Assembly (NCBI RefSeq): GCF_000282195.1
Contig: NZ_AKJT01000022.1
Coordinates: 176,259 to 240,258, forward strand
Source of the DNA: Pseudomonas sp. GM18
GTDB taxonomy: Bacteria > Pseudomonadota > Gammaproteobacteria > Pseudomonadales > Pseudomonadaceae
Length of the DNA: 64,000 nt
Direction: 5' to 3'
Part shown: positions 44,760 to 55,627 of the stretch, one piece after another
Position numbering within the stretch: the first letter of the stretch is position 1
How the letters are laid out: each line of letters starts with the position of its first letter
Position numbers and translations under genes: made by a program
The notes under the pieces: model-generated
Seen by the model: the letters and a program-made list of their open reading frames with translations, nothing else
Database searches by the model: none
Told to the model about the DNA's origin: nothing

Positions 44760-46064
44760 ATGCGCGTTCTGGTCTTGGGTAGCGGCGTCATCGGTACCGC
44801 CAGTGCCTATTATCTGGCACGAGCCGGCTTTGAAGTGACGGTCGTGGACCGTCAGCCAGCGCCGGCCATGGAAACCAGTTTCGCCAACGCCGGGCAGGTT
44901 TCGCCGGGTTATGCCTCGCCGTGGGCCGCGCCGGGCGTACCGCTCAAAGCCATCAAGTGGCTGTTGCAGCGTCACGCGCCATTGGCGATCAAGGCCACCG
45001 CCGACGTCGACCAATACCTGTGGATGGCGCAGATGCTGCGTAACTGCACCGCCAGCCGTTACGCGGTGAACAAGGAACGCATGGTCCGCCTGTCCGAGTA
45101 CAGCCGCGACTGCCTCGACGAATTGCGCGCCGAAACCGGTATTGCCTACGAAGGCCGCAGCCTGGGGACTACCCAGCTGTTCCGCTCCCAGGCGCAGCTC
45201 GATGGCGCCGCTAAAGACATCGCCGTGTTGAAAGAGTCCGGTGTGCCGTTCGAACTGCTCGACCGCGCCGGCATTGCTCGGGTCGAACCAGCCCTGGCCA
45301 GCGTCACCGACATCCTCGCCGGTGCCTTGCGCCTGCCGAACGACCAGACCGGCGACTGCCAGATCTTCACCACCCGCCTGGCCGAAATGGCCGTAAAACT
45401 GGGTGTGGATTTCCGCTTCGGCCAGGACATCCAGCGCCTCGACTTCGCCGGTGATCGCATCAACGGCGTGTGGATCGACGGCAAGCTGGAAACCGCCGAC
45501 CGTTACGTGCTGGCGCTGGGCAGCTACTCGCCGCAACTGCTCAAGCCGTTGGGCATCAAGGCCCCGGTGTATCCGTTGAAGGGTTACTCGCTGACCGTGC
45601 CGATCATTAACCCGGCGATGGCCCCGACGTCGACCATTCTCGACGAGACCTACAAGGTTGCGATCACTCGTTTCGACAACCGCATCCGCGTCGGTGGCAT
45701 GGCGGAAATCGCTGGTTTTGACCTGTCGCTGAACCCGCGTCGGCGTGAAACCCTGGAGATGATCGTCAACGACCTTTATCCTCAGGGCGGCAATCTGCCC
45801 GAAGCGAGCTTCTGGACCGGCCTGCGTCCGACCACCCCGGACGGCACGCCGATTGTCGGTGCCACGCCATTCAAAAACCTGTTCTTGAATACGGGCCACG
45901 GCACGCTTGGCTGGACCATGGCTTGTGGTTCCGGTCGTTTGCTGGCTGACCTGATGGCCAAGAGAACGCCGCAGATCAGCGCCGAAGGCCTCGATATTTC
46001 CCGTTATGGCAACAAACTCAAGGAGTCTGCAAAACATGTCAGTCCAGCGCCAGCTCACCAATGA
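44760..46064 (+). CDS. dadA: D-amino acid dehydrogenase small subunit DadA
   Basis: The product has 434 residues from the ATG at 44760 (GAGGG 8 bases upstream). It has the FAD motif [55 protein letters not shown] and the C-terminal [24 protein letters not shown]. It oxidises D-alanine and other D-amino acids to keto acids at the inner membrane. Its 3' end overlaps ridA-like gene by 29 bases. Confidence 0.97.
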   Translation: MRVLVLGSGVIGTASAYYLARAGFEVTVVDRQPAPAMETSFANAGQVSPGYASPWAAPGVPLKAIKWLLQRHAPLAIKATADVDQYLWMAQMLRNCTASRYAVNKERMVRLSEYSRDCLDELRAETGIAYEGRSLGTTQLFRSQAQLDGAAKDIAVLKESGVPFELLDRAGIARVEPALASVTDILAGALRLPNDQTGDCQIFTTRLAEMAVKLGVDFRFGQDIQRLDFAGDRINGVWIDGKLETADRYVLALGSYSPQLLKPLGIKAPVYPLKGYSLTVPIINPAMAPTSTILDETYKVAITRFDNRIRVGGMAEIAGFDLSLNPRRRETLEMIVNDLYPQGGNLPEASFWTGLRPTTPDGTPIVGATPFKNLFLNTGHGTLGWTMACGSGRLLADLMAKRTPQISAEGLDISRYGNKLKESAKHVSPAPAHQ

Positions 46065-46389
46065 GCGCATGAGCCAGATCGTCGTCCATAACGGTACCGT
46101 GTATCTGGCAGGGCAGGTCGGCGACGACATGAGCGCCGGGATTGAACAGCAAACCCGTGAAACCCTCGCCAACATCGAGCGTTTGCTGGATCTGGCCGGA
46201 ACGGACAAGAACCGCCTGCTGTCGGTGACGATTTACCTGAAAGATATCGACGCGCACTTCGCAGGCATGAATTCGGTGTGGGACCAGTGGCTGCCCAAAG
46301 GCGTCGCACCAGCCCGCGCGACGGTCGAAGCGAAGCTGTGCGAACCGCACATCCTGGTCGAGCTGTCGGTTGTCGCCGCGCTGCCATAA
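46036..46389 (+). CDS. RidA family protein of the dad operon
   Basis: The product has 117 residues, starting inside the 3' end of dadA. It has [16 protein letters not shown], the [19 protein letters not shown] helix and [19 protein letters not shown], where Arg and Glu match the RidA site. The overlap and co-transcription with dadA suggest it hydrolyses the imino acids DadA makes, or protects PLP of DadX. Confidence 0.92.
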   Translation: MSVQRQLTNERMSQIVVHNGTVYLAGQVGDDMSAGIEQQTRETLANIERLLDLAGTDKNRLLSVTIYLKDIDAHFAGMNSVWDQWLPKGVAPARATVEAKLCEPHILVELSVVAALP

Positions 46390-46500
46390 ACGCTCCACCC
46401 TAAAGTAATTCAGAAAGATCCCTCTCCCGGCGCTGTTGGCGGTTCACGCTGTCAGCCAGCGCCGGTTTTTTCTCCAATGACCGACTAGAAGTCTGCCGCC

Positions 46501-47574
46501 ATGCGTCCTGCCCGTGCCCTGATCGATCTTCAAGCCCTGCGTCACAACTACCGGATTGCCCGTGAAGTCACGGGTGCCCGTGCCCTCGCGGTGATCAAGG
46601 CCGATGCCTATGGCCATGGCGCGGTGCGTTGCGCCCAGGCGCTGGAAGCCGAGGCGGACGGCTTTGCCGTGGCGTGCATCGAAGAAGCCCTGGAGCTGCG
46701 CGTTGCCGGTATTCGTGCGCCGGTGTTGTTGCTGGAAGGTTTTTTCGAAGCCGATGAATTGGCGCTGATCGTCGAGCATGACTTCTGGTGTGTGGTGCAT
46801 TCGTTGTGGCAGCTCGAAGCCATCGAAAAAGCCGCGCTGAGCAAACCGATCACGGTGTGGCTCAAGCTCGACTCCGGCATGCATCGTGTCGGCCTGCATC
46901 CGGCGGATTATCAGGCGGCGTATCAGCGGCTGCTGGCCAGCGGCAAAGTGGCGAAAATCGTGCTGATGAGTCACTTTGCCCGCGCCGATGAACTGCACTG
47001 CCAGGCCAGCGTCGATCAGGTCGCGGTATTCGAGGCGGCGCGTCAGGGGTTGGCGGCCGAAATCAGCCTGCGTAACTCGCCGGCAGTGCTTGGTTGGCCG
47101 CAGATTCCGAGCGATTGGGTACGCCCAGGCATCATGCTCTACGGCGCAACGCCGTTCGAAGAGGCCAATGCCGTGGCGTCCCGCCTGCAACCGGTGATGA
47201 CTCTGGAATCGAAAGTGATTTGTGTGCGTGAACTGCCGGCCGGCGAGCCGATTGGTTACGGCGCGAAATTCGTCACCCCCAAGCCGATGCGTGTGGGTGT
47301 GGTGGCGATGGGGTATGCCGACGGTTATCCGCGCCAGGCCCCGAGCGGCACGCCGGTGTTGGTGGCCGGGCAGCGTAGTCAGTTGCTGGGTCGGGTATCG
47401 ATGGACATGCTCTGCGTCGACCTGACCGACGTGCCGCAAGCCGGCCTCGGTTCTCCCGTCGAGTTGTGGGGCAAAAATATCCTCGCCAGTGACGTCGCGA
47501 CGGCCGCCGACACGATTCCTTATCAGATCTTCTGCAACCTGCGACGGGTACCGCTGCTCTATTCCGGGGCCTGA
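46501..47574 (+). CDS. dadX: Catabolic alanine racemase
   Basis: The product has 357 residues. PLP Lys is in [18 protein letters not shown] near residue 33; the catalytic Tyr is in [27 protein letters not shown], and the C-terminal strand is [13 protein letters not shown]. It interconverts L- and D-alanine so that DadA can degrade L-alanine. Follows the ridA-like gene by 111 bases. Confidence 0.96.
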   Translation: MRPARALIDLQALRHNYRIAREVTGARALAVIKADAYGHGAVRCAQALEAEADGFAVACIEEALELRVAGIRAPVLLLEGFFEADELALIVEHDFWCVVHSLWQLEAIEKAALSKPITVWLKLDSGMHRVGLHPADYQAAYQRLLASGKVAKIVLMSHFARADELHCQASVDQVAVFEAARQGLAAEISLRNSPAVLGWPQIPSDWVRPGIMLYGATPFEEANAVASRLQPVMTLESKVICVRELPAGEPIGYGAKFVTPKPMRVGVVAMGYADGYPRQAPSGTPVLVAGQRSQLLGRVSMDMLCVDLTDVPQAGLGSPVELWGKNILASDVATAADTIPYQIFCNLRRVPLLYSGA

Positions 47575-47702
47575 CAAACAGCGCTCCCGACCGAAAGTCG
47601 CTTCGCCAGGCTGGATTCAGGCGCAAGTGTTGTAAATACTGAACGCTGTCGCCATGATAACGCTCAATATTCCTGCAACTTGAATCCCTGGAGGCGCAAG
47701 CA

Positions 47703-48251
47703 TTGGACGTCGGTGAACGACTGCAATCGATCCGTAAGCTCAAAGGTCTTTCCCAGCGTGAGCTCGCCAAACGCGCGGGTGTTACCAACAGCACCATATC
47801 GATGATCGAGAAGAACAGCGTCAGCCCCTCGATCAGTTCGCTGAGGAAAGTCCTGGGCGGGATTCCCATGTCCATGGTCGAGTTCTTTTCCGAAGAAATC
47901 CTGCAGGAAAAGCCGACTCAGATCGTCTACAAAGCGCACGAACTGATCGATATTTCCGATGGCGCAGTGACCATGAAGCTGGTCGGTCGGGCTCACCCGA
48001 GCCGGGCGATCGCGTTCCTCAACGAAATCTACCCGCCAGGCGCCGACACCGGTGACGAGATGCTCACCCATGAGGGCGAGGAAACCGGGATTCTGGTGGA
48101 AGGTCGGCTGGAGCTGGTGGTCGGGCTCGAAACATTTGTGCTCGAGGCCGGCGACAGCTACTACTTTGAGAGTACCAAGCCGCACCGTTTCCGGAATCCG
48201 TTCGATGCCCCGGCGCGACTAATCAGCGCAGCTACTCCAGCGAACTTCTAA
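47703..48251 (+). CDS. pauR: XRE-cupin regulator, PauR-like
   Basis: The product has 182 residues with a TTG start (GGAG 8 bases before). An N-terminal XRE helix-turn-helix (VGERLQSIRKLKGLSQRELAKRAGVTNSTISMIEKNSVSPSISSLRKVLGG) is joined to a C-terminal cupin (HPSRAIAFLNEIYPPGADTGDEMLTHEGEETGILVEGRLEL, YYFESTKPHRFRNP). It matches PuuR/PauR repressors of polyamine catabolism, next to dadX in other Pseudomonas. Putrescine or cadaverine would be the inducer. The gene name is by homology. Confidence 0.9.
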   Translation: MDVGERLQSIRKLKGLSQRELAKRAGVTNSTISMIEKNSVSPSISSLRKVLGGIPMSMVEFFSEEILQEKPTQIVYKAHELIDISDGAVTMKLVGRAHPSRAIAFLNEIYPPGADTGDEMLTHEGEETGILVEGRLELVVGLETFVLEAGDSYYFESTKPHRFRNPFDAPARLISAATPANF

Positions 48252-48421
48252 GAGAAGAGGCGTCGTGCCCGGATTGCGCAGACGCCCATGCGGTATTTCC
48301 GCCCTGGGATAAGACCCCTTCGACTTTGGGGTTGTTTCAGTGTGGCGGGCTTACCGCTATACTTGCGCCCGCCTGCGAACCGTGGCTGCAGGCGTGACTA
48401 GCCACCATTGAGGGTGTACGC

Positions 48422-48850
48422 GTGAACCTAATTATGAAAATGCTGGCCGCACCAGCAACCGTATTGGCCCTTTGGGCAGTCAGCGCACAAGCTGCGACCA
48501 ACGACGATATCGCTAAACGTCTTGAACCAGTCGGCCAGGTTTGTGTTCAGGGTAAAGAATGCAAGGGGATGGAAGTCGCTGCTTCGGTTGGCGGCGGTGC
48601 AGCGAAAACTCCCGACGAAATTATTGCCAAACACTGCAATGCTTGCCATGGCACCGGCCTGTTGGGCGCACCCAAGATCGGTGATGCCGCAGACTGGAAA
48701 AAACGCGCCGATAAAGAAGGCGGCACCGCTGCTGGCTTGGCGAAGGTAGCGTTGAGCGGGCTCAATGCGATGCCGCCAAAAGGCACATGCAGTGACTGCG
48801 AATTGAAAGACCTTGAAGGCGCCATCCAGAAGATGTCTGGCCTGAAATAA
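48422..48850 (+). CDS. Cytochrome c5 family protein
   Basis: The product has 142 residues. GTG at 48422 has GAGGG upstream; ATG at 48434 is possible. The signal peptide ends VSAQAA. Haem motif CNACH is in the middle, the axial Met is in NAMPPKGTCSDC, and two extra Cys form the c5-type disulphide. It is a periplasmic electron carrier. It stands alone between pauR and the CoA-hydrolase gene. Confidence 0.93.
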   Translation: MNLIMKMLAAPATVLALWAVSAQAATNDDIAKRLEPVGQVCVQGKECKGMEVAASVGGGAAKTPDEIIAKHCNACHGTGLLGAPKIGDAADWKKRADKEGGTAAGLAKVALSGLNAMPPKGTCSDCELKDLEGAIQKMSGLK

Positions 48851-48864
48851 GCCCGTCTTCAACG

Positions 48865-48890
48865 AAAAGCCGCTTGCGAGCGGCTTTTTT
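48865..48890 (+). terminator. Terminator after cytochrome c5
   Basis: AAAAGCCGCT pairs with AGCGGCTTTTTT over TGCG, 15 bases after the stop. Confidence 0.92.
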
Positions 48891-48980
48891 GTGCCTGCGA
48901 TTTGCCTGAGGCTATTCTTTGCAGCAAAGACCCGGCAAGCTCGGTCCAACCCCAAATCATGGAACGGGCGGGAGGATCAG

Positions 48981-50906
48981 ATGGTGCAGTTGTGTTCTAT
49001 CGAGCAGGCGGTCGATGACGTCCTGGCACGGTTGCCGGCGCATATCCACATGGGCCTGCCGCTGGGGCTGGGCAAACCCAACCACTTCGTCAACGCGCTG
49101 TATCAACGCGTCGCGCAACTGCCCGAGCGGCAGCTGACGGTCTATACCGCCCTGTGCCTGGGACGTCCGCCCTTGGGCGATGGCTTGCAAAAGCGCTTCC
49201 TCGAACCCTTCGTCGAGCGGGTGTTTGGCGATTACCTGGAACTGGATTTCCTCGCCGACTTGCATCGCGACAGCCTGCCGAACAACATCCACATTCAACA
49301 ATTCTTCATGCAGCCGGGCAGCCTGCTGAACAGCAACCCAGCCCAGCAGGATTACGTCAGCAGCAATTACAGCCACGCCGCGCGGGACATCAATGCCGCC
49401 GGTTTGAACCTGGTGGCGCAATTGGTCGCCAGCCACAGCGAACATCCCGATCGCCTGAGCCTGAGCTGCAACCCGGACATCACCCTCGATCTGTTGCCGA
49501 TGATCGCCAAACGCCGGGCGGCGGGGGAGACGGTCCTGATGGTGGGCCAGGTGCACAACGATTTGCCGTACATGCCTGGCGATGCGGAAATCGGCATCGA
49601 CACCTTCGACCTGCTGATCGATGCGAAGGACAACACCACGTTGTTCTCCACGCCGAACATGCCGGTGGGTTTCCAGGATCACCTCATCGGGCTGCACGCC
49701 AGCACACTGGTACGCGATGGCGGCACCTTGCAGATCGGCATCGGCGCCATGGGCGACGCCCTGACGGCGGCGTTGCTGGCGCGGCAGGCGGACAACGACG
49801 GTTACAAGGCGTTGCTGGCGGACCTTGATCTCAGCCAGTGGGCGCAGTTGATCGAGCGCGAAGGCGGCGTTGATCCGTTCGCCAAGGGCCTGTATGGCTG
49901 CAGCGAAATGTTCGTCAACGGCTTGCTGGTGCTGGCCGACGCAGGGATCGTACGGCGCAAGGTCTACCCGGAGGTGTCGACCCAGCAGCAGGCCAACGCC
50001 GGCACGCTGAACGAGGCGGCGCAAACCGACGGCATCTCGGTGCATGGCGGGTTTTTCCTCGGGCCACGCAGTTTCTACGAGCGCTTGCGCGGGTTGCCGC
50101 AGAGCAAGCGGCTCGAATTCAACATGACCCGCATCAGCTACATCAACGAGCTCTATGGTCAGGAAGAGCTCAAACGCTTGCAGCGCCTTGATGCGCGCTT
50201 CATCAACACCGTGTTCACCATGACGTTGCTCGGTGCGGGCGTGGCGGATCAGCTCGAAAACGGGCGGGTGTTGAGCGGCGTCGGTGGGCAATACAACTTC
50301 GTCGCCCAAGGCCATGCGCTGGAAGGCGCGCGCTCGATCCTGCTTCTGCGCAGTTGGCGCGAGTCGGGCGGTGAAGTCAGTTCAAACATCGTTTGGGAAT
50401 ACGGCCATTGCACGATCCCGCGGCACCTGCGGGACATCGTTGTCACCGAGTACGGCATCGCCGATTTGCGGGGCAAGACCGACGCGGCGGTGATCGAGGC
50501 GTTGCTCAATATCAGTGACTCACGCTTCCAGTCGGGGCTGATCGAGCAGGCGCAAAACGTTGGCAAGTTGCCGAAGCATTTCCGCCTCGATCCGCGTTTC
50601 GCCGACAACAGCCCACAGCGTTTACAGGCCATTCAGGCGCGGCATTCGAATCTGTTTCCGGAATATCCGTTGGGCTGCGATTTCACCGCCCAAGAGCGGG
50701 ACCTGTTGCGGGCGCTGAACTGGTTGAAGAGCAAGTTCAAGCTCACGGAGATTCTGGAGTTGGGCAAGGCGGCGCTGGATGCGCCAGAACCTTCGGAGTT
50801 TCCCGTGCATCTGGAGCGGATGCAGCTGACGAACCCTGAGGGATTGAAAGAGGATTTGTTTCAGCGGTTGCTGCTCATTGGCCTCAAAGCCACCGCGCAA
50901 ACCTGA
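48981..50906 (+). CDS. Acetyl-CoA hydrolase/transferase family protein
   Basis: The product has 641 residues from the ATG at 48981 (GGAGG upstream). The N-terminal half (HIHMGLPLGLGKPNHFVNALYQRVAQLPE) and C-terminal half (GVGGQYNFVAQGHALEGARSILLL, VTEYGIADLRGKTDAAVIEALLNI) match the CoA-transferase class I two-domain fold, with likely catalytic Glu in VVTEYG-type segment. It is longer than succinyl-CoA:acetate transferases (about 500). Substrate CoA ester is unknown. Confidence 0.85.
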   Translation: MVQLCSIEQAVDDVLARLPAHIHMGLPLGLGKPNHFVNALYQRVAQLPERQLTVYTALCLGRPPLGDGLQKRFLEPFVERVFGDYLELDFLADLHRDSLPNNIHIQQFFMQPGSLLNSNPAQQDYVSSNYSHAARDINAAGLNLVAQLVASHSEHPDRLSLSCNPDITLDLLPMIAKRRAAGETVLMVGQVHNDLPYMPGDAEIGIDTFDLLIDAKDNTTLFSTPNMPVGFQDHLIGLHASTLVRDGGTLQIGIGAMGDALTAALLARQADNDGYKALLADLDLSQWAQLIEREGGVDPFAKGLYGCSEMFVNGLLVLADAGIVRRKVYPEVSTQQQANAGTLNEAAQTDGISVHGGFFLGPRSFYERLRGLPQSKRLEFNMTRISYINELYGQEELKRLQRLDARFINTVFTMTLLGAGVADQLENGRVLSGVGGQYNFVAQGHALEGARSILLLRSWRESGGEVSSNIVWEYGHCTIPRHLRDIVVTEYGIADLRGKTDAAVIEALLNISDSRFQSGLIEQAQNVGKLPKHFRLDPRFADNSPQRLQAIQARHSNLFPEYPLGCDFTAQERDLLRALNWLKSKFKLTEILELGKAALDAPEPSEFPVHLERMQLTNPEGLKEDLFQRLLLIGLKATAQT

Positions 50907-50983
50907 TCGTTCCCACGCTCTGCGTGGGAATGCAGCCCGGGACGCTCTGCGTCCCATTCGAAAGCCGGAGCGTGGGAACGATC
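50905..50983. repeat. Compound CCCACGC/GCGTGGG repeat
   Basis: GATCGTTCCCACGCTCTGCG and the inverse GAGCGTGGGAACGATC flank a GACGCTCTGCGTCCC hairpin. It separates the CoA-hydrolase gene from convergent xpt. Confidence 0.8.
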
Positions 50984-50995
50984 ATTGCGGGAGGG

Positions 50996-51619
<624 letters not shown>

Positions 51620-51625
51620 TCAATT

Positions 51626-53635
51626 CTAGCGCTTTAACATCGCGCGTATATCCGCCAATGCGCTGTTGCCGCGAACGGCTTTGACTTCGGTCGGGGTGTC
51701 GTCGTTGCCTTCCCAGGCCAGGTCGTCCGGCGGCAGTTCATCGAGGAAGCGGCTGGGCGCACAGTCGATGATCTCGCCGTATTGCTTACGCTTGGCGGCG
51801 AAGGTGAAAGCCAGCGTCTGACGCGCTCGGGTAATCCCGACGTAGGCCAGGCGGCGTTCCTCTTCGATGGTGTCGGCTTCGATGCTGGAGCGGTGCGGGA
51901 GGATTTCCTCTTCCATGCCCATGATGAACACGTAAGGGAATTCCAGCCCCTTGGAGGCGTGCAAGGTCATCATCTGCACACCTTCGGCGCCGTCTTCCTC
52001 TTCCTGCTGACGTTCCAGCATGTCGCGCAGCACGAGTTTGCCGATGGCGTCTTCGACGGTCATCTCGCCTTCTTCGTCTTTTTCCAGCGTGTTCTTCAGC
52101 GCCTCGATCAGGAACCAGACGTTACCCATGCGGTAATCGGCGGCCTTGTCGCTGGAGCTGTTGGTGCGCAGCCAGTTCTCGTAGTCGATGTCCATGACCA
52201 TGCTGCGCAGGGCGGAGATCGGGTCTTCGCCGGCGCACTGCTCGCGGACCTTGTCCATGAAACGCTTGAAGCGCGACAGGCGATCGGTGAAGCGGCTGTC
52301 CAGGTGTTCGCCCAGGCCGATTTCGTCGGTGGCGGCGTACATCGAGATTTTGCGCTCGGTGGCGTAGTTGCCCAGCTTCTCCAGTGTGGTCGAACCGATC
52401 TCCCGGCGTGGGACGTTGATCACCCGCAGGAAGGCGTTGTCGTCGTCCGGGTTCACGATCAGGCGGAAGTAGGCCATCAGGTCCTTCACTTCCTGACGTC
52501 CGAAAAAGCTGTTGCCGCCGGACAGTCGGTAAGGCACCTGGTGATGCTGCAGCTTCAGCTCGATCAGCTTGGCCTGGTAGTTGCCGCGATACAGGATCGC
52601 GAAATCGCTGTAGGGCCGGTCGGTGCGCAAGTGCAGGCTGAGGATTTCCACGGCCACGCGCTCGGCTTCGGCGTCCTCGTTGCGGCAGCGGATCACGCGG
52701 ATCTCGTCGCCGTGACCCATTTCACTCCACAGCTGCTTTTCGAACTCGTGCGGGTTGTTCGAAATCAGCACGTTGGCGCAGCGCAGGATGCGGCTGGTGG
52801 AGCGGTAGTTTTGCTCCAGCATCACCACTTTCAGGGACGGGTAATCGTCCTTGAGCAGCATCAGGTTTTCCGGGCGGGCGCCGCGCCAGGCGTAGATCGA
52901 CTGGTCGTCGTCACCTACCACGGTGAACTGGTTGCGTTTGCCGATCAGCAGTTTAACCAGCAAATACTGGCTGGCGTTGGTGTCCTGGTATTCGTCCACC
53001 AGCAGGTAGCGGACCTTGTTCTGCCATTTTTCCAGGATGTCGTCGTGTTCCTGGAACAGTTTTACCGGCAGCAGGATCAGGTCGTCGAAGTCCACCGCGT
53101 TGAACGCCTTGAGCGTGCGCTGGTAGTGGGTGTAGACGATGGCGGCGGTCTGTTCCTTGGGGTTGCGTGCGTTTTCCAGGGCTTCGGGCGGCAGGATCAG
53201 GTCGTTTTTCCAGGCGCCGATCATGTTCTTGATCTCGTCGACGCCGTCGTCGCCCGAGTATTCCTTCTGCATGATGTCGGTCATCAGGGCTTTGACGTCG
53301 GTCTCGTCGAAGATCGAGAAGCCCGGTTTGTAGCCCAGCCGCACGTGTTCCTTGCGGATGATGTTCAGGCCCAGGTTGTGGAAGGTGCAGACCGTCAGGC
53401 CGCGGCCTTCACCGCCCTTGAGCAGCGTGCCGACCCGTTCCTTCATCTCTCGCGCGGCCTTGTTGGTAAAGGTCATGGCGACGATGTACTGGGCACGGAT
53501 GCCGCAGCTCTGGATCAGGTGCGCAATCTTGCGGGTGATCACGCTGGTCTTGCCGGAGCCTGCACCGGCGAGCACCAAAAGAGGGCCGCCGACGTAGCTC
53601 ACGGCTTCTTGCTGCCGGGGATTGAGTCGGGACAT
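51626..53635 (-). CDS. rep: ATP-dependent DNA helicase Rep
   Basis: The product has 669 residues. SF1A motifs: QQEAVSY, Walker A VLAGAGSGKTSVITRK, VDEYQDTNASQYLL, GDDDQSIYAWRGA, LEQNYRST, MTLHASKGLEFPYVFIMGMEE and VGITRARQTL. Rep unwinds DNA 3' to 5' and removes proteins ahead of forks. It lies downstream of nothing on this strand within 260 bases; its promoter is shared with the GGDEF-EAL gap. Confidence 0.97.
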   Translation of the reverse strand: MSRLNPRQQEAVSYVGGPLLVLAGAGSGKTSVITRKIAHLIQSCGIRAQYIVAMTFTNKAAREMKERVGTLLKGGEGRGLTVCTFHNLGLNIIRKEHVRLGYKPGFSIFDETDVKALMTDIMQKEYSGDDGVDEIKNMIGAWKNDLILPPEALENARNPKEQTAAIVYTHYQRTLKAFNAVDFDDLILLPVKLFQEHDDILEKWQNKVRYLLVDEYQDTNASQYLLVKLLIGKRNQFTVVGDDDQSIYAWRGARPENLMLLKDDYPSLKVVMLEQNYRSTSRILRCANVLISNNPHEFEKQLWSEMGHGDEIRVIRCRNEDAEAERVAVEILSLHLRTDRPYSDFAILYRGNYQAKLIELKLQHHQVPYRLSGGNSFFGRQEVKDLMAYFRLIVNPDDDNAFLRVINVPRREIGSTTLEKLGNYATERKISMYAATDEIGLGEHLDSRFTDRLSRFKRFMDKVREQCAGEDPISALRSMVMDIDYENWLRTNSSSDKAADYRMGNVWFLIEALKNTLEKDEEGEMTVEDAIGKLVLRDMLERQQEEEDGAEGVQMMTLHASKGLEFPYVFIMGMEEEILPHRSSIEADTIEEERRLAYVGITRARQTLAFTFAAKRKQYGEIIDCAPSRFLDELPPDDLAWEGNDDTPTEVKAVRGNSALADIRAMLKR

Positions 53636-53897
53636 ACGAAATCAGGGAGTCGTTAGCGAAATGGGCCGGCATTTTAACAGGCTCAGCGAATTGTGCTGCT
53701 CTCTCCGACTTGTGACGCAGCACGCTATCTCTATTTGCCGGTTTTGATACTTTCACGCAGGATGCGCATTGAATTTGCGTCTACTGTTCGTAATCAGGGC
53801 ACAAAGTCGTGTTTGATAACCGGTGTCATTTGGTCATTGGTTACCCGAGCGGCATAATGCGCGCCGCCTACATCTTTGCAGAGTCTAGGGAGCTAGC

Positions 53898-55562
53898 TTG
53901 TCTACGCCTGTCGAACCCTTGCGTTTGCTGCTACTGGCCCAAGAGCCGGCGTGGGCAGCGTTGTTGCGCGAGTGTCTGGCTCCGATGGGGAGTTCGGCCG
54001 TGCTGCTCAGCGCGCCGAGCTGGGAGTCGGTCAGCAACCTGTTCGATGACAACCGCAGCGCGGTGTTGTTGACGATTCCTGCTCTGCAGCCGGCACCCGG
54101 CCGTTGCAACCTGCCGACGGTGTTGCTGCTCGAACACGAGCCGCTGGCGCCGCCCGACGGTGTGAGCGACTGGCTGGTGCGCAATCTGCTGGATCCCGGC
54201 ATGTTGCGCCGCTGCCTGCGTCATGTGCGCGAGCGCGGCGTGCTGGAAAACACCTTGCAACGCCTGGCCGAGCAGGATCCGTTGACCGGCATCGCCAACC
54301 GTCAGGGTTTCCAGACCTTGCTGGCGGCGCGTCTGGCGGAAAACGACGGCCGCGGCCTGGCCCTCGGTCACCTCGACCTCGACAACTTTCGACACGCCAA
54401 CGACGCCCTCGGCCATCAGGCTGGCGACCGGTTGATCCTGCAAGTGGTCTCGCGGCTGAAAAGCCAGCTGGAGGCCGGCGATCAATTGGCGCGGCTGGGC
54501 AGCGATGAGTTCGCCCTGCTGATCGACACCCGCCGCGCTCCTCAGCGCGCTGAATGGATGGCCGAACGGATTACCGAAGCCTTGTCCGAGCCCTACTGGA
54601 TCGACGGCGAAAGCCTGTTGATCGGTTCCAGCCTCGGTATTGCCCACGCCCGAGCGCAGGCTGGTGCTGACCCGCTGATGTGGCACGCACACATCGCCAT
54701 GCAGCAGGCCAAGAGTACCCAAGGCTGCACCTTTCACATCTTCAACGAGCGGATCAATCGCAATGCCCGCAGCATCGCCGACCTTGAAAGCGAGCTGCGC
54801 CGGGCCTTGCGCCGCGATGAGCTGGAGTTGCATTACCAGCCACGCCTGAACCTTGAGGACGGCCAGATCGTCGGCCTCGAAGCCTTGGTGCGCTGGCGTC
54901 ATGGCGAACGCGGTTTGCTGCCCCCCAGCGAATTCGTGCCACTGGCCGAGCAAAGCGGCTTGATCGTGCCGCTGGGTTACTGGGTGATTTCCCGGGCCCT
55001 GCGGGACATGCAGGCGTTGCGTGAGCGGGGTCTGCCGGCGCTGCACATGGCGATCAACCTGTCGTTCCGGCAGTTCCAGGACAGCCAATTACTGTCGACC
55101 CTGAGCCGGCTGATTGCCGAGCGTGGCGTCGAGGCGCAATGGCTGGAATTCGAACTGACCGAAACCGCGGTGATGCGTCGCAGCGATCTGGTCAAGCAGA
55201 CCATGGATGCCCTCGGGCGCCTCGGCGTGCGCTTTTCGCTGGACGATTTCGGCACCGGGTTCTCTTCGTTCGTGCACCTGAACAGCCTGCCGATTGCCTT
55301 GCTGAAGGTCGACAAGAGCTTTGTCGGCGGCATGGAAGAACGGGAAGAGAATCGCAAACTGGTGCACGCCATGATCAACCTGGCGCACAACCTCAACCTT
55401 GAAGTGGTTGCCGAAGGCGTGGAAACCCCGGAGCAGCTGGATTTATTGCGCGGGTTTGGGTGCGATCAGGTGCAGGGGTATCTGATCAGCAAGCCGTTGC
55501 CGTTGGCGGAATTGGTTGAGTACCTGACGTTCGGTTCCAGCCAGCAGGTTGTGCTGGCTTAA
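53898..55562 (+). CDS. GGDEF-EAL protein, ProE-like c-di-GMP phosphodiesterase
   Basis: The product has 554 residues with a TTG start (AGGGAG upstream). Residues 1-105 look like a degenerate receiver domain: the acidic and phospho-acceptor Asp are missing. GGDEF domain (DPLTGIANRQGFQTLL, LDLDNFRHANDALGHQAGDRL) ends with GSDEF instead of GGDEF, so synthesis may be weak or lost. The EAL domain is intact (LHYQPRLNLEDGQIVGLEALVRW, ELTETAVMR, LDDFGTGFSSF, LKVDKSFV, VAEGVET). It is expected to degrade c-di-GMP. The PA5295/ProE homologue sits in the same place. Confidence 0.92.
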   Translation: MSTPVEPLRLLLLAQEPAWAALLRECLAPMGSSAVLLSAPSWESVSNLFDDNRSAVLLTIPALQPAPGRCNLPTVLLLEHEPLAPPDGVSDWLVRNLLDPGMLRRCLRHVRERGVLENTLQRLAEQDPLTGIANRQGFQTLLAARLAENDGRGLALGHLDLDNFRHANDALGHQAGDRLILQVVSRLKSQLEAGDQLARLGSDEFALLIDTRRAPQRAEWMAERITEALSEPYWIDGESLLIGSSLGIAHARAQAGADPLMWHAHIAMQQAKSTQGCTFHIFNERINRNARSIADLESELRRALRRDELELHYQPRLNLEDGQIVGLEALVRWRHGERGLLPPSEFVPLAEQSGLIVPLGYWVISRALRDMQALRERGLPALHMAINLSFRQFQDSQLLSTLSRLIAERGVEAQWLEFELTETAVMRRSDLVKQTMDALGRLGVRFSLDDFGTGFSSFVHLNSLPIALLKVDKSFVGGMEEREENRKLVHAMINLAHNLNLEVVAEGVETPEQLDLLRGFGCDQVQGYLISKPLPLAELVEYLTFGSSQQVVLA

Positions 55563-55568
55563 CGACGT

Positions 55569-55625
55569 CCTGTAGGAGCGAGCGGTGCGGCGATCCGACT
55601 TGCCCGCACCGCTCGCTCCTACAGG
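55569..55625. terminator. Long bidirectional hairpin between GGDEF-EAL and MATE genes
   Basis: CCTGTAGGAGCGAGCGGTGC pairs with GCACCGCTCGCTCCTACAGG over a 17-base loop. It is a REP-like element used as terminator between convergent genes. Confidence 0.82.
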
Positions 55626-55627
55626 GT

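Noticed and set aside
44604..46208. N-terminal extension of the Lrp/DadR frame
   Set aside because: The open frame runs antisense through dadA. The conserved Lrp start and length (162 residues) fit the ATG at 44603.
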